A DNA stretch of 36,940 nt from an uncultured Balneolaceae bacterium (lineage in GTDB: Bacteria > Bacteroidota > Rhodothermia > Balneolales > Balneolaceae). Location: NCBI GenBank assembly GCA_913057825.1, contig CAJXOW010000033.1, positions 1 to 36,940 on the forward strand, written 5' to 3'. Made by a program: the position numbers and the translations under genes. The stretch's first letter is position 1. Every line of letters begins with the position of its first letter. The notes below the pieces were generated by a model. It searched no databases and had not been told where the DNA came from. It saw only the letters and a program-made list of their open reading frames with translations. Below are positions 1 to 8,206 of this stretch, one piece after another.

Positions 1-36
1 AATGATAAAATCGTCCAAACGCTCGCCGATCGTTGA
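1..36 (+). CDS. C-terminal tail of a gene, probably plsX (partial)
   Basis: Reading frame 1 is open from the first base and stops with TGA at 34-36, giving the tail NDKIVQTLADR, 25 bases before fabH. Only 11 residues are visible, so the sequence alone cannot identify it. The guess of plsX (phosphate acyltransferase) rests on the very common bacterial gene order plsX-fabH-fabD-fabG-acpP-fabF-rnc, whose remaining members follow here in exactly that order. Confidence 0.4.
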   Translation, partial: NDKIVQTLADR

Positions 37-61
37 AATTTAAGTTTTTAATCAATTTAGA

Positions 62-1051
62 ATGTCAGATAAAAGACGTGCCTCTATAACCTCTGTTGGA
101 GGTTTCTTGCCGGAAAAAATATTGGACAACCATGCCCTCGAGCAGATGGTTGAGACCGATGATGAATGGATTCGTACAAGGACCGGTATCGTGGAACGCC
201 GTATATTGGATGACGAAGATAAGGCGACTTCCTACATGGCCGCTGAATCCGCGAAAGATGCTCTTCAACGTCGAGGGCTCGATGCATCAGAAATAGACCT
301 TATCATCGTGGCCACCGTGACGCCCGATTATCTGTTTCCGGCCACAGCGTGTTTGGTGCAAAAACAAATAGGGGCGGAAAATGCTTATGGATTCGATCTT
401 TCTGCCGCCTGTTCGGGATTTTTATATGCTCTTTCAACCGGAGCTAATATGATCGAAAGCGGCAATGCGGAAAATGTATTGGTGATTGGTGCTGACAAAA
501 TGAGTTCTATTGTTGATTACACCGATCGAACGACCTGTATATTATTTGGTGATGCCGCAGCTTCAGTTCTGTTGGAACCTTCAGAAAACGGGACGGGCGT
601 CATTGACTATATACACCGGGTGGAAGGGGATGATGAAGGCGCCTTGTACCAACCGGCCGGCGGTAGTCGAATTCCGGCTTCCCAAAAAACCGTGGAAGAA
701 CAGTTGCATTATATCAGGCAGGACGGGCGAGCGGTCTTCAAGAAAGCTACAGAAGGGATGGCAGATGTTTCGCTCGAAATTATGGAAAAGAATGATTTGG
801 ATGCAGATGATGTTGAATGGCTGGTTCCCCACCAGGCTAATCTTCGCATTATAAATGCCACGGCCGACCGAATGGGCCTGGATGCCGATAAGGTTATGGT
901 GAATATTGATCGTTATGGAAATACTACGGCAGCCACCATCCCTTTATGTTTGTATGAGTGGCAAGATGAATTGCGGGAGGGAGACCGACTTATTCTTTCT
1001 GCTTTCGGCGGTGGATTTACATGGGGATCCCTCTACTTACAGTGGTCATAA
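62..1051 (+). CDS. fabH: Beta-ketoacyl-ACP synthase III (FabH)
   Basis: Cytosolic condensing enzyme that starts type II fatty acid synthesis by joining an acyl-CoA primer to malonyl-ACP. The 329-residue length is normal for FabH. The catalytic triad is visible: Cys117 in DLSAACSGF, His257 in VPHQANLRI and Asn287 in YGNTTAA. The GGGFTWGS glycine-rich tail is also typical. The chosen ATG gives the usual FabH start (SITSVGGFLPEK). There is no clear Shine-Dalgarno sequence; the leader is A/T rich. It is the first complete gene of the fab operon, with 40 bases to fabD. The primer preference (acetyl-CoA or branched acyl-CoA) cannot be told from sequence by eye. Confidence 0.97.
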   Translation: MSDKRRASITSVGGFLPEKILDNHALEQMVETDDEWIRTRTGIVERRILDDEDKATSYMAAESAKDALQRRGLDASEIDLIIVATVTPDYLFPATACLVQKQIGAENAYGFDLSAACSGFLYALSTGANMIESGNAENVLVIGADKMSSIVDYTDRTTCILFGDAAASVLLEPSENGTGVIDYIHRVEGDDEGALYQPAGGSRIPASQKTVEEQLHYIRQDGRAVFKKATEGMADVSLEIMEKNDLDADDVEWLVPHQANLRIINATADRMGLDADKVMVNIDRYGNTTAATIPLCLYEWQDELREGDRLILSAFGGGFTWGSLYLQWS

Positions 1052-1091
1052 ATTGAACGTTCTGGAATTAACAATCTAATAGATTTATAAA

Positions 1092-1979
1092 ATGAAAAAG
1101 GCATATCTGTTTCCGGGACAAGGATCTCAATTCGTTGGAATGGGCAAGCTCCATTATGAACGAAACGGGGGCTTTAAAAAGAAAATTGATGAAGCAAGTG
1201 AAATCCTGGACTTCGATTTAAAACAAGTACTTTTCGAAGGACCGGAAGCAACCCTGAAGCAGACTGAATTTACCCAACCAGCAATATTTGCCCATTCTTA
1301 TGCGCTGTTTGAAACACTGGATGCATCTCCGGATATGGTAGCCGGACACAGCCTTGGCGAATTTACTGCGTTGGCCGCATCTGGTGCCCTCAGCTTTGAG
1401 GACGCCCTGTTAACGGTCCGGGAGCGTGGAAAATTGATGCAGAAAGCGGGAGAGGATAACCCCGGTGCCATGGCGGCACTCATTGGAATGGGAGATGAGC
1501 AAGTGGAGGAAATTTGCAAAAACGCCACTGAAAAAACCCAAAAAGAAGTAATCCCCGCAAACTACAACTGTCCTGGTCAACTGGTTATATCCGGTTATGA
1601 GGAGGCGGTGGATCATGCTGCCGATCAAGCCAGGGAAGAAGGGTGCAAACTGGTTAAGAAATTACCGGTCAGCGGCGCATTCCACTCTTCACTTATGCAA
1701 TCGGCTTACGATGGGTTGAAAGATCGCATTTCGAAGATTAAAATCGATAAACCCGCTTCGCCGGTATATAGCAATTATACCGGTCGACCTACCAGTGATC
1801 CGGATGAGATAAGAGAAAATATTCTAAACCAGTTGTTGAACCCGGTACAATGGACTCAGACGATGATTAACATGAATGAGGATGGAGCAACCGAATTTAT
1901 TGAGGTAGGTCCGGGAAAAGTACTTCAAGGATTGGTTAAACGGACGCTGAATGAGGTTAAAATAAGCGGACACCAATAA
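1092..1979 (+). CDS. fabD: Malonyl-CoA:ACP transacylase (FabD)
   Basis: Transfers malonyl from CoA to holo-ACP, supplying the extender for FabH and FabF. The 295 residues match the family length. It begins with the typical AYLFPGQGSQFVGMG. The nucleophile Ser87 lies in the GHSLGE motif, and the partner His198 lies in GAFHSSLM. The C-terminal EVGPGKVLQGLVKR block is standard for this family. It sits between fabH and fabG, with 54 bases to the next gene, and is very likely co-transcribed with them. No Shine-Dalgarno sequence is evident before the ATG. Confidence 0.97.
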   Translation: MKKAYLFPGQGSQFVGMGKLHYERNGGFKKKIDEASEILDFDLKQVLFEGPEATLKQTEFTQPAIFAHSYALFETLDASPDMVAGHSLGEFTALAASGALSFEDALLTVRERGKLMQKAGEDNPGAMAALIGMGDEQVEEICKNATEKTQKEVIPANYNCPGQLVISGYEEAVDHAADQAREEGCKLVKKLPVSGAFHSSLMQSAYDGLKDRISKIKIDKPASPVYSNYTGRPTSDPDEIRENILNQLLNPVQWTQTMINMNEDGATEFIEVGPGKVLQGLVKRTLNEVKISGHQ

Positions 1980-2033
1980 CTGAGGTGAAGCATACCATAT
2001 ATCAAATTTGAAATAACAGAATCATAATATAAC

Positions 2034-2780
2034 ATGGAAATATCGTTAGAAGGAAAAAACGCGTTGGTCACCGGGGGATCCCGGGGGATTGGTAAATCTA
2101 TTGCGCTGACTCTGGCCGAGTGTGGAGCCAATGTAGCCATCACTTATGCCCGTTCTGCCGATGCTGCCGAAGAAGTAAAGCGACAGATAGAAGAACGGGG
2201 AGTTCAGGGAATGAGTTTACAGGCTGACGCGAAAAGTACAGATAAAGCGGCCGAAGTAGTTGAGACGGTGACCGATGAGTGGTCGGGGTTGCATATACTG
2301 GTTAATAATGCCGGCATTACCCGGGATAATCTATTACTCCGCATGAGTAAAGAGCAATGGAGCGAAGTTATCGAAACGAACCTGGGCAGCGTTTTTAATT
2401 ACAGCAAAGCCGCGGCGCGATCCATGATGCGTAACGGGGGATCCATCATCCATATCAGTTCGGTAGTGGGTCTGACCGGTAACGCCGGGCAAGCCAATTA
2501 CGCTGCTTCCAAAGCAGGAATCGTTGGCTTTAGTAAATCCCTGGCCCGGGAATTGGCCTCTCGAAACGTCCGTTCAAACGTAGTAGCCCCCGGGTATGTC
2601 GAAACTGAAATGACGGAAGAGGTGGGGGAGAAAGTGCTGGATCAAATTAAAGAGCAAACACCTCTTCAAAGGCCGGCAAAACCGGAAGAAGTTGCACGTT
2701 GTGTTGCTTTCCTGGCTTCAGACTTGAGTTCCTATATTACCGGTGACGTAATGAAAGTTGATGGTGGTATGGGAATGTAA
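2034..2780 (+). CDS. fabG: 3-oxoacyl-ACP reductase (FabG)
   Basis: NADPH-dependent reductase of the elongation cycle, converting 3-ketoacyl-ACP to 3-hydroxyacyl-ACP. It is a short-chain dehydrogenase of 248 residues. Visible motifs are the nucleotide-binding TGGSRGIG (residues 13-20), the structural NNAG (91-94), and the catalytic Ser143, Tyr156 and Lys160 in SSVVGLTGNAGQANYAASK. The C-terminus (YITGDVMKVDGGMGM) is the classical FabG end. Its position between fabD and acpP separates it from the many other short-chain dehydrogenases. The 137-base gap to acpP is the longest within the fab run. Confidence 0.96.
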   Translation: MEISLEGKNALVTGGSRGIGKSIALTLAECGANVAITYARSADAAEEVKRQIEERGVQGMSLQADAKSTDKAAEVVETVTDEWSGLHILVNNAGITRDNLLLRMSKEQWSEVIETNLGSVFNYSKAAARSMMRNGGSIIHISSVVGLTGNAGQANYAASKAGIVGFSKSLARELASRNVRSNVVAPGYVETEMTEEVGEKVLDQIKEQTPLQRPAKPEEVARCVAFLASDLSSYITGDVMKVDGGMGM

Positions 2781-2917
2781 ATGCCTAAAATAAATTCTTA
2801 TTTGTGTCATTGATTAAGTTGCGCTTGCTGAATTCTATTTTTATTATTACTTAGCCATTTTAGGAGTACCGTAAATCGAAAAATCTATAAGAAAATTAAA
2901 TTAAACACGGATACACT

Positions 2918-3157
2918 ATGTCACAGGATGTTGAGTCTAAAGTAAAAGAAATCATCATCGATAAACTTGGAGTCGATGAAAGCGAAGTAACCAATGACGC
3001 AAACTTTACGAATGACTTGGGTGCGGACTCATTGGATACGGTAGAACTCATCATGGAATTTGAAAAAGAATTTGATATCAGTATTCCCGATGAGGATGCC
3101 GAGGAAATTGCCACGGTAGGAAATGCAGTTGATTATTTGAAAGATAAAGTATCTTAA
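2918..3157 (+). CDS. acpP: Acyl carrier protein
   Basis: Small acidic carrier (79 residues) that shuttles growing acyl chains between the Fab enzymes. The 4'-phosphopantetheine attachment site is Ser38 in [10 protein letters not shown]. Helix II following it is the recognition helix and carries the expected acidic residues. The protein needs a phosphopantetheinyl transferase; a candidate lies 27 kb away at 30061. The 137-base upstream gap is A/T rich (for example around 2815-2870) and may hold a separate acpP promoter, which would fit the high ACP demand, but I see no unambiguous promoter boxes. The gap to fabF is 21 bases. Confidence 0.97.
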   Translation: MSQDVESKVKEIIIDKLGVDESEVTNDANFTNDLGADSLDTVELIMEFEKEFDISIPDEDAEEIATVGNAVDYLKDKVS

Positions 3158-3178
3158 GTACAGACAGGCTATAATCTT

Positions 3179-4420
3179 ATGCCAGACCGACGAGTAGTTA
3201 TTACGGGTATTGGGGCGTTTACGCCAATTGGGAAGAGTGCACCGGATTTTTGGAACGGACTTGTGTCCGGGAAATCCGGGGCGCAACCCATTGAACATTT
3301 TGACGTTACCGACTTCCCTACAAAATTTGCAGCGCAAATACAGGATTACAATCCCGAAGATCACTTTGATCGCAAAGAGGCCCGGCGGATGGATCAATTT
3401 TGCCAATACGCCATGATTTCGGCTGAAGAAGCGCTCGAAGACAGTCAGCTTGACCTTGAGGAAATTAATAAGGATAGGGTTGGCGTGATGGTTGGATCGG
3501 GAATTGGTGGAATGGAAACATTCTTCGAACAATCCATGAATTTCAACGAACATGGACCGCGGGGTGTTTCTCCCTTCTTTATTCCCATGCTGATACCGGA
3601 TATTGCAGCTGGCCAAATATCGATTAAGTATGGGTTTAAGGGACCAAATTTCTGCACGGTCTCTGCATGCGCTACCGGATCTCACAATATTGGTCTGGCA
3701 TATGACTCCATTCAAAAGGGCGATTGTGACTGGGCCGTCTGCGGTGGTACCGAAGCCCCCATATTTGAAATGGGAGTAGCCGGCTTTAACTCGATGCGGG
3801 CTATGTCTACCCGTAACGATGATCCCGGGAAAGCCTCACGACCTTTTGATGTAGATCGTGATGGATTTGTATTGGGCGAAGGATCGGCTATGCTGATTCT
3901 GGAAGATCTTGAAAAAGCCCGCGAACGGGATGCACGCATTTACGGTGAAATTGTCGGTTACGGGTTTTCAGCCGATGCTCATCACATGACAGCTCCCGAT
4001 CCGGACGGTGAAGGCGTAATTCTTGCCATGAATCGTGCGCTGGAGTCTTCAGGTATAGAACCCGAAGATGTAGATCATATAAATATGCACGGAACCTCCA
4101 CGCCCTTGGGAGACGAAGCCGAAACCAATTCGATTAAGAAAGTATTCAAGGATTATTCCTACGAAATTAATTTCAACTCGACCAAGTCGATGACCGGCCA
4201 TATGTTGGGAGCAGCCGGTGCGGCCGAGTCTGTGGCCACCCTGTTGGCAATTTATCATGGGATGATACCTCCGACGATCAACATCGAAAATCAGGACCCG
4301 GAGTGTGACCTCGACTACACTGCCAATGAATCGGTTGCCCGTGATATCGAGTATGCCATGAATAATGCCTTTGGATTCGGTGGACATAATACAACCCTGG
4401 TATTCAAGAAATTTTCATAA
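3179..4420 (+). CDS. fabF: Beta-ketoacyl-ACP synthase II (FabF)
   Basis: Elongating condensing enzyme of type II fatty acid synthesis. The 413-residue length is standard. The Cys-His-His active site is visible: Cys164 in VSACATGSHN, His304 in NMHGTSTPLGD and His341 in STKSMTGHMLGAAGAAE, with Lys336 in the same block. The NAFGFGGHN motif near the C-terminus is diagnostic of this family. It lies between acpP and rnc, the classic arrangement. Eleven bases separate its stop from the rnc start. A short ATG at 4422 in that gap runs into a stop after five codons and is not a gene start. Confidence 0.97.
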   Translation: MPDRRVVITGIGAFTPIGKSAPDFWNGLVSGKSGAQPIEHFDVTDFPTKFAAQIQDYNPEDHFDRKEARRMDQFCQYAMISAEEALEDSQLDLEEINKDRVGVMVGSGIGGMETFFEQSMNFNEHGPRGVSPFFIPMLIPDIAAGQISIKYGFKGPNFCTVSACATGSHNIGLAYDSIQKGDCDWAVCGGTEAPIFEMGVAGFNSMRAMSTRNDDPGKASRPFDVDRDGFVLGEGSAMLILEDLEKARERDARIYGEIVGYGFSADAHHMTAPDPDGEGVILAMNRALESSGIEPEDVDHINMHGTSTPLGDEAETNSIKKVFKDYSYEINFNSTKSMTGHMLGAAGAAESVATLLAIYHGMIPPTINIENQDPECDLDYTANESVARDIEYAMNNAFGFGGHNTTLVFKKFS

Positions 4421-4431
4421 CATGAGCGTCG

Positions 4432-5202
4432 ATGTTTGACGGGATCAAAGCACTTTTCGGAAAAAAAACGCCCCCTGCGGATCCCGATCGAATTGAGCGG
4501 AAGTCGGATGAAAAAATTGCCTATCTCGAACAGTGCTTGGGTGTTCACATAGAAAAAGATCATACCTTTTTAAAAGCACTGAGACACCGTTCAATTGTTG
4601 ATGAGGGGGAGGATATCTCGGATAACGAATCCTACGAACGGCTGGAATTTCTCGGGGATGCCGTACTCGATTTGATTGTCAGCGAAATTATATACGATCG
4701 ATATCCCGAAGAAAATGAAGGGTTCATGACTAAATTGCGGGCACAGATTGTGAAAGGAGATGCGCTGGCCGAATATGCCCGGGAATTAAATTTAGGTTCG
4801 GTACTTGAAATCGGTGATCGAGCTCGCGGACAGGGGATCGAATACTCGAAAAGTATACTGGCGGACGTTTTCGAAGCTGTGGTAGGTGCTCTGTATCTAA
4901 CGAAGGGCCATGATTCGACTTTTTCCTTTATTGAGCGGGTTATTAAAGAACAGATCGATTTTGAAGAGCTGACTAATTCGCTCGATAATTACAAGAGTAT
5001 ACTTTTGGAATATACCCAGGCAAGACAGTGGAGCATACCGGAGTACCAGGTTATAGATGAATACGGGCCCGGACACGATAAAACATTTGAGGTGCAAGTT
5101 TTCATTGGTCAAGATGCAATGGGGCAGGGCGTCGGTAAGACCAAAAAGCAAGCCGAGCAGCAGGCCGCTAAAGATGCGTTGGATCAGCTGGATTGGGAGT
5201 GA
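4432..5202 (+). CDS. rnc: Ribonuclease III
   Basis: Double-strand-specific endoribonuclease that processes rRNA precursors and some mRNAs. It has 256 residues. An N-terminal extension of about 25 residues precedes the endonuclease domain. The signature ERLEFLGDAVLD (69-80) holds Glu69 and Asp76; Asp145 and Glu148 in LADVFEAVVGALYL complete the Mg2+ site. The C-terminal double-stranded RNA-binding domain runs from about 185 to 254 and ends in the usual KTKKQAEQQAAKDAL helix. It closes the fab operon, as in many bacteria. Divergence from E. coli is mainly in the N-terminal extension. Confidence 0.95.
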   Translation: MFDGIKALFGKKTPPADPDRIERKSDEKIAYLEQCLGVHIEKDHTFLKALRHRSIVDEGEDISDNESYERLEFLGDAVLDLIVSEIIYDRYPEENEGFMTKLRAQIVKGDALAEYARELNLGSVLEIGDRARGQGIEYSKSILADVFEAVVGALYLTKGHDSTFSFIERVIKEQIDFEELTNSLDNYKSILLEYTQARQWSIPEYQVIDEYGPGHDKTFEVQVFIGQDAMGQGVGKTKKQAEQQAAKDALDQLDWE

Positions 5203-5212
5203 CGCCAGTGCA

Positions 5213-5264
5213 CTCAATCCGTAACTCTCCGGTAGATATCACGGGTTTGAGCCGGAGGGTTGAG
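5213..5264 (+). promoter_or_regulatory. Bulged stem-loop in the rnc-mgtE gap
   Basis: The 203-base gap between rnc and mgtE contains an imperfect hairpin. CTCTCCGG (5225-5232) pairs with CCGGAGGG (5252-5259) apart from one wobble. CTCAATCC (5213-5220) can extend the stem against GGGTTGAG (5257-5264), with a bulge. There is no U-tract, so it could be a rnc terminator of unusual type, an mRNA stabiliser or part of an mgtE leader. The gap does not show the conserved blocks of the M-box Mg2+ riboswitch. A possible mgtE promoter (TTGAAA near 5370, TTAATC near 5390) is weak. Confidence 0.35.
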
Positions 5265-5405
5265 GAGAATATTGAAAAGCTGTTCGACGCTTAACATTTC
5301 CAAAGCTTGCTTCTTTCATTATCTTTCAGCGCATGATATATGGCGGCAGACTTGCCAGGTAATTTGAAAGTTGATCCCGAGTGGTTTTAATCTAAAGGGG
5401 TAAAT

Positions 5406-6788
5406 ATGATAGTTCACTTAATAAAACCGGAGTTTGACGAGCTCATCGAACAGAAAGACTGGGCTGCGTTAAAGGACGTTATCAATGACGTACCCGAAGT
5501 GGATGTGGCGGAATTACTGGAAGATATTGATGACGAAGTTGCTATCGTCGTATTCCGTCTGCTGAAAAAACAGAAAGCGGCCAATGTTTTTGCTCATCTG
5601 AGTTCAACAAAAGGTGCCAACTTGTTGGATCTGCTGACATCGCAGCAAATTGGTGATGTGATGTCCAACCTGGAGCCCGATGAACGGGTGTCGCTCATGG
5701 AAGAACTGCCCGGACATTTGACTGAACGGGTATTAAGCTCCATGAATCCGTCCGATCAACGGCAGGTTAAAAAACTTTTCGGTTATCCCGAGGAGTCGGT
5801 AGGTCGAATCATGACTCCGAGATATGTACGCGTCAAGAAACACTGGACTATACAACGGGCTATGGAGCATATTCGCATGTATGGCCACAGTGTGGAAACG
5901 GTAAATGTGATTTATATCGTCGATGAAAATCTTAAATTGATCGATGACTTGAGCCTCAATGAGTTGATCCTGGCCGATCCGGAAGAAAATATTGAATCGT
6001 TGATGGACGAGTCTTTTGTGGCTTTAAGCGCTTTTGATGACCAGGAAGAAGCAGTTAAAGCCCTGAGTAAATATGATCGTGTGGCCATGCCGGTGGTCGA
6101 TTCAGACGGAATACTGGTGGGGATCGTAACGGTTGATGACATTATTGACGTTGCTGAAGAAGAGGTTACCGAGGATATGCAGTTGATGGCAGGTATGGAG
6201 TCGCTCGACCGTTACTATTCGGAGACCTCGATCTTCAGTATGGTCAAAAAACGCGTAGGGTGGCTGGTGGTTCTATTTTTTGGCCAGATGTTTACAGCTA
6301 CGGCCCTCGGTGCCTATGAGAGTGTTATAGCCAGCGCAGTTTTCTTGTCCCTCTTCATTCCCATGATTATTTCTAGTGGAGGTAATTCCGGTTCGCAGGC
6401 GGCTACCTTGATTATCCGCGCACTGTCGACCGACGATCTTGACTTGAGTTCCTGGAAAAAAGTGTTTGTCAGGGAGTTTTTATCCGGTCTCATGTTGGGA
6501 GCATTTATTGGGCTACTCGGTTTTATCGTGATAATGGGTTGGGGATATGTCGGAGGCGAACCATTCAATGACGAACTTATAATGAGTGCCTTGGCCATTG
6601 GATTGAGTCTTTTGAGCGTTGTTTTGTTTGGAAACCTGGTAGGATCCATGCTTCCATTTATTTTATCCAAAATGGGATTGGATCCGGCCGTTACATCCGC
6701 TCCTTTTGTCTCAACTTTATCGGATGTTACCGGAATTTTAATATATTTTTCAATCGCCGTGGCGTTACTGCACGGTGTGGTATTGTAG
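5406..6788 (+). CDS. mgtE: Mg2+ channel/transporter MgtE
   Basis: Inner-membrane Mg2+ channel gated by cytosolic Mg2+. The 460-residue protein has the full family architecture. An N-terminal superhelical domain spans about 1-125. A CBS-domain pair spans about 135-260 (ESVGRIMTPRYVRV, then YDRVAMPVVDSDGILVGIVT). A C-terminal membrane domain has about five helices from 275 on. Typical channel motifs are SGGNSGSQAATLIIRAL and, near the end, APFVSTLSDVTGILIYF with the conserved pore Asp. The start is preceded by AAAGGGG five bases upstream, one of the clearer Shine-Dalgarno-like sequences in this window. It stands alone, between the fab operon and thyA. Confidence 0.95.
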   Translation: MIVHLIKPEFDELIEQKDWAALKDVINDVPEVDVAELLEDIDDEVAIVVFRLLKKQKAANVFAHLSSTKGANLLDLLTSQQIGDVMSNLEPDERVSLMEELPGHLTERVLSSMNPSDQRQVKKLFGYPEESVGRIMTPRYVRVKKHWTIQRAMEHIRMYGHSVETVNVIYIVDENLKLIDDLSLNELILADPEENIESLMDESFVALSAFDDQEEAVKALSKYDRVAMPVVDSDGILVGIVTVDDIIDVAEEEVTEDMQLMAGMESLDRYYSETSIFSMVKKRVGWLVVLFFGQMFTATALGAYESVIASAVFLSLFIPMIISSGGNSGSQAATLIIRALSTDDLDLSSWKKVFVREFLSGLMLGAFIGLLGFIVIMGWGYVGGEPFNDELIMSALAIGLSLLSVVLFGNLVGSMLPFILSKMGLDPAVTSAPFVSTLSDVTGILIYFSIAVALLHGVVL

Positions 6789-6804
6789 TCGAATTCTTTT
6801 ACAT

Positions 6805-6822
6805 TGTTGGTACGGGCCAACA
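6805..6822 (+). terminator. Small hairpin after mgtE, possible terminator
   Basis: TGTTGG (6805-6810) and CCAACA (6817-6822) form a six-pair stem with a six-base loop, 16 bases after the mgtE stop and 30 bases before the thyA start. No U-tract follows, so termination is uncertain; it may equally be a processing or attenuation element. Confidence 0.3.
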
Positions 6823-6852
6823 TACCATTTACATCAAGTAATTTATACCATC

Positions 6853-7701
6853 ATGCAACAGTATCTGGATCTGGTAGAACATGTTTTGGAAAACGGGGTC
6901 AAAAAATCCAATAGAACGGATGTTGATACTCTTTCTTCCTTCGCTTACAGCTATAAAGTGGATTTGTCTGAGGGTTTTCCGCTGCTGACGACTAAAAAAG
7001 TTTTTTTCCGCTCGGTTATCATTGAGCTGCTCTGGTATTTGCGGGGCGAAAACCATGTACGGTGGTTGCGGGATGAACAGGATGTTCATATATGGGATGA
7101 ATGGGCTGACGAGGATGGTTATGTGGGACCGATTTACCCGGTTCTCTGGCGCCGGTTTCCTTACTTTGAATACGAGGAAGTGAATTTTGAAGGCAATGCT
7201 TCCAACTTGAAGAAGAAAAAATGGATAAAAAAAGAGTATGACCAGGTCCAGGCAGCTATTGACACATTGAAAACCAATCCGAACAGCCGGCGAATCGTGG
7301 TCAGTGCCTGGCATCCGGGCTTATTAGATCAAATGGCGCTGCCTCCCTGTCATATCATGTATATTTTCCACGTGTCCAATGGAAAGTTGAACTGTCACCT
7401 TACACAACGTTCCGGCGATATTGCATTGGGTATTCCTTTTAACCTTGCCTGCTATGCGGCGTTGACGATGGCTATTGCCGACCAAACCGGTTTTGATTAC
7501 GGCACTTTCGCTCATACCATCGTGGATGCTCATATATATGAAAACCATGTTGAGGGACTCAAAGAGCAACTTACCCGCGAACCGCGGGAACTGCCGACCC
7601 TTGAGATAGCGGACAAACCCCTGAATGAACTGGAATATGAAGATTTTCAATTGAAGAACTATAATCCGCATCCTCATATCAAGTTTGAGGTAGCCGTATG
7701 A
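6853..7701 (+). CDS. thyA: Thymidylate synthase (ThyA), atypical
   Basis: Converts dUMP to dTMP using methylene-tetrahydrofolate, producing dihydrofolate. I start it at the ATG at 6853 (MQQYLDLVEHVLENG), which matches the ThyA N-terminus; an upstream in-frame ATG at 6775 overlaps mgtE and adds unrelated residues. This gives 282 residues. Catalytic Cys166 lies in LPPCHIMY, the phosphate-binding block is QRSGDIALGIPFNLA with Asn197 (dUMP-type, not dCMP hydroxymethylase), and Glu60 is in IELLWYL. Two normally strict motifs deviate: the usual RTGxGT is RTDVDT (21-26) and the usual YGxQWR is YPVLWR (95-100). A lysine-rich insertion lies at about 112-130. The stop overlaps the folA start. Confidence 0.92.
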   Translation: MQQYLDLVEHVLENGVKKSNRTDVDTLSSFAYSYKVDLSEGFPLLTTKKVFFRSVIIELLWYLRGENHVRWLRDEQDVHIWDEWADEDGYVGPIYPVLWRRFPYFEYEEVNFEGNASNLKKKKWIKKEYDQVQAAIDTLKTNPNSRRIVVSAWHPGLLDQMALPPCHIMYIFHVSNGKLNCHLTQRSGDIALGIPFNLACYAALTMAIADQTGFDYGTFAHTIVDAHIYENHVEGLKEQLTREPRELPTLEIADKPLNELEYEDFQLKNYNPHPHIKFEVAV

Positions 7702-8177
7702 CCATCGCGCTAATCGCTGCCCACGACCCAAACCTCGTTATAGGGAAAGATGGTGAATTGCCGTGGTATTATCCGGAGGACCTGAAGCATTTCAAGCAAA
7801 CGACCATGGGACATCCGATTGTGATGGGACGCATAACGTTCGAGGAGTTTGGAGAAAAACCGTTGCCCGGCCGCCGTAATATCGTTTTAAGTACCAGTCG
7901 AACCTTTGATCAGGTTCCTACTTATAAAACCCTGGATAAAGCATTAGAGTCGTTGGAGCAAGAAGGGGTTGACCAGGTATTTATCATCGGGGGCGGAAAG
8001 GTATACCGCCAGGCTATGGAAAAAGCCGATTTGTTGTATATGACTCACATCCACAAGGAGTATAGTGGGGATACTTATTTTCCCGAGTACCGTAATGAAA
8101 TAGGTCAAACCTGGGTGGAAATAGAGCGAGACGATCATGAGGAATTTTCTTTCATTACTTATGAGCGCAGAGCCTGA
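7698..8177 (+). CDS. folA: Dihydrofolate reductase
   Basis: Reduces dihydrofolate, the by-product of ThyA, back to tetrahydrofolate with NADPH. The 159 residues are typical of bacterial chromosomal DHFR. Visible motifs are VIGKDGELPWYYPEDLKHFK (14-33) with catalytic Asp28, the NADPH-binding MGRITFEEFG and LSTSRTF, and the FIIGGGKVYRQAM block. Its ATG overlaps the thyA stop (ATGA at 7698-7701), indicating translational coupling of the two steps of one cycle. It converges with the HD-domain gene 29 bases downstream. Confidence 0.95.
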   Translation: MTIALIAAHDPNLVIGKDGELPWYYPEDLKHFKQTTMGHPIVMGRITFEEFGEKPLPGRRNIVLSTSRTFDQVPTYKTLDKALESLEQEGVDQVFIIGGGKVYRQAMEKADLLYMTHIHKEYSGDTYFPEYRNEIGQTWVEIERDDHEEFSFITYERRA

Positions 8178-8206
8178 CACGAGGATTGGGAGCTCGAATC
8201 AAGCCG

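Noticed and set aside
3029..3715. A 228-codon minus-strand open frame across acpP and fabF
   Set aside because: It lies opposite two certain genes, has no recognisable domain and a composition typical of an antisense shadow.
5208..5294. A 28-codon GTG-started frame after rnc
   Set aside because: No recognisable product, no ribosome-binding site, and the sequence is better explained by the stem-loop it contains. Kept only as part of the mgtE leader finding.
5203..5405. M-box (ykoK) Mg2+ riboswitch upstream of mgtE
   Set aside because: The conserved blocks are not present; only a simple bulged hairpin is.
6314..6823. A 169-codon minus-strand open frame opposite the mgtE membrane domain
   Set aside because: Antisense shadow of a certain gene, with no domain and no promoter-like sequence.
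6775..6852. 26-residue N-terminal extension of thyA
   Set aside because: It overlaps the mgtE end and a hairpin, and the ATG at 6853 gives the conserved ThyA N-terminus.
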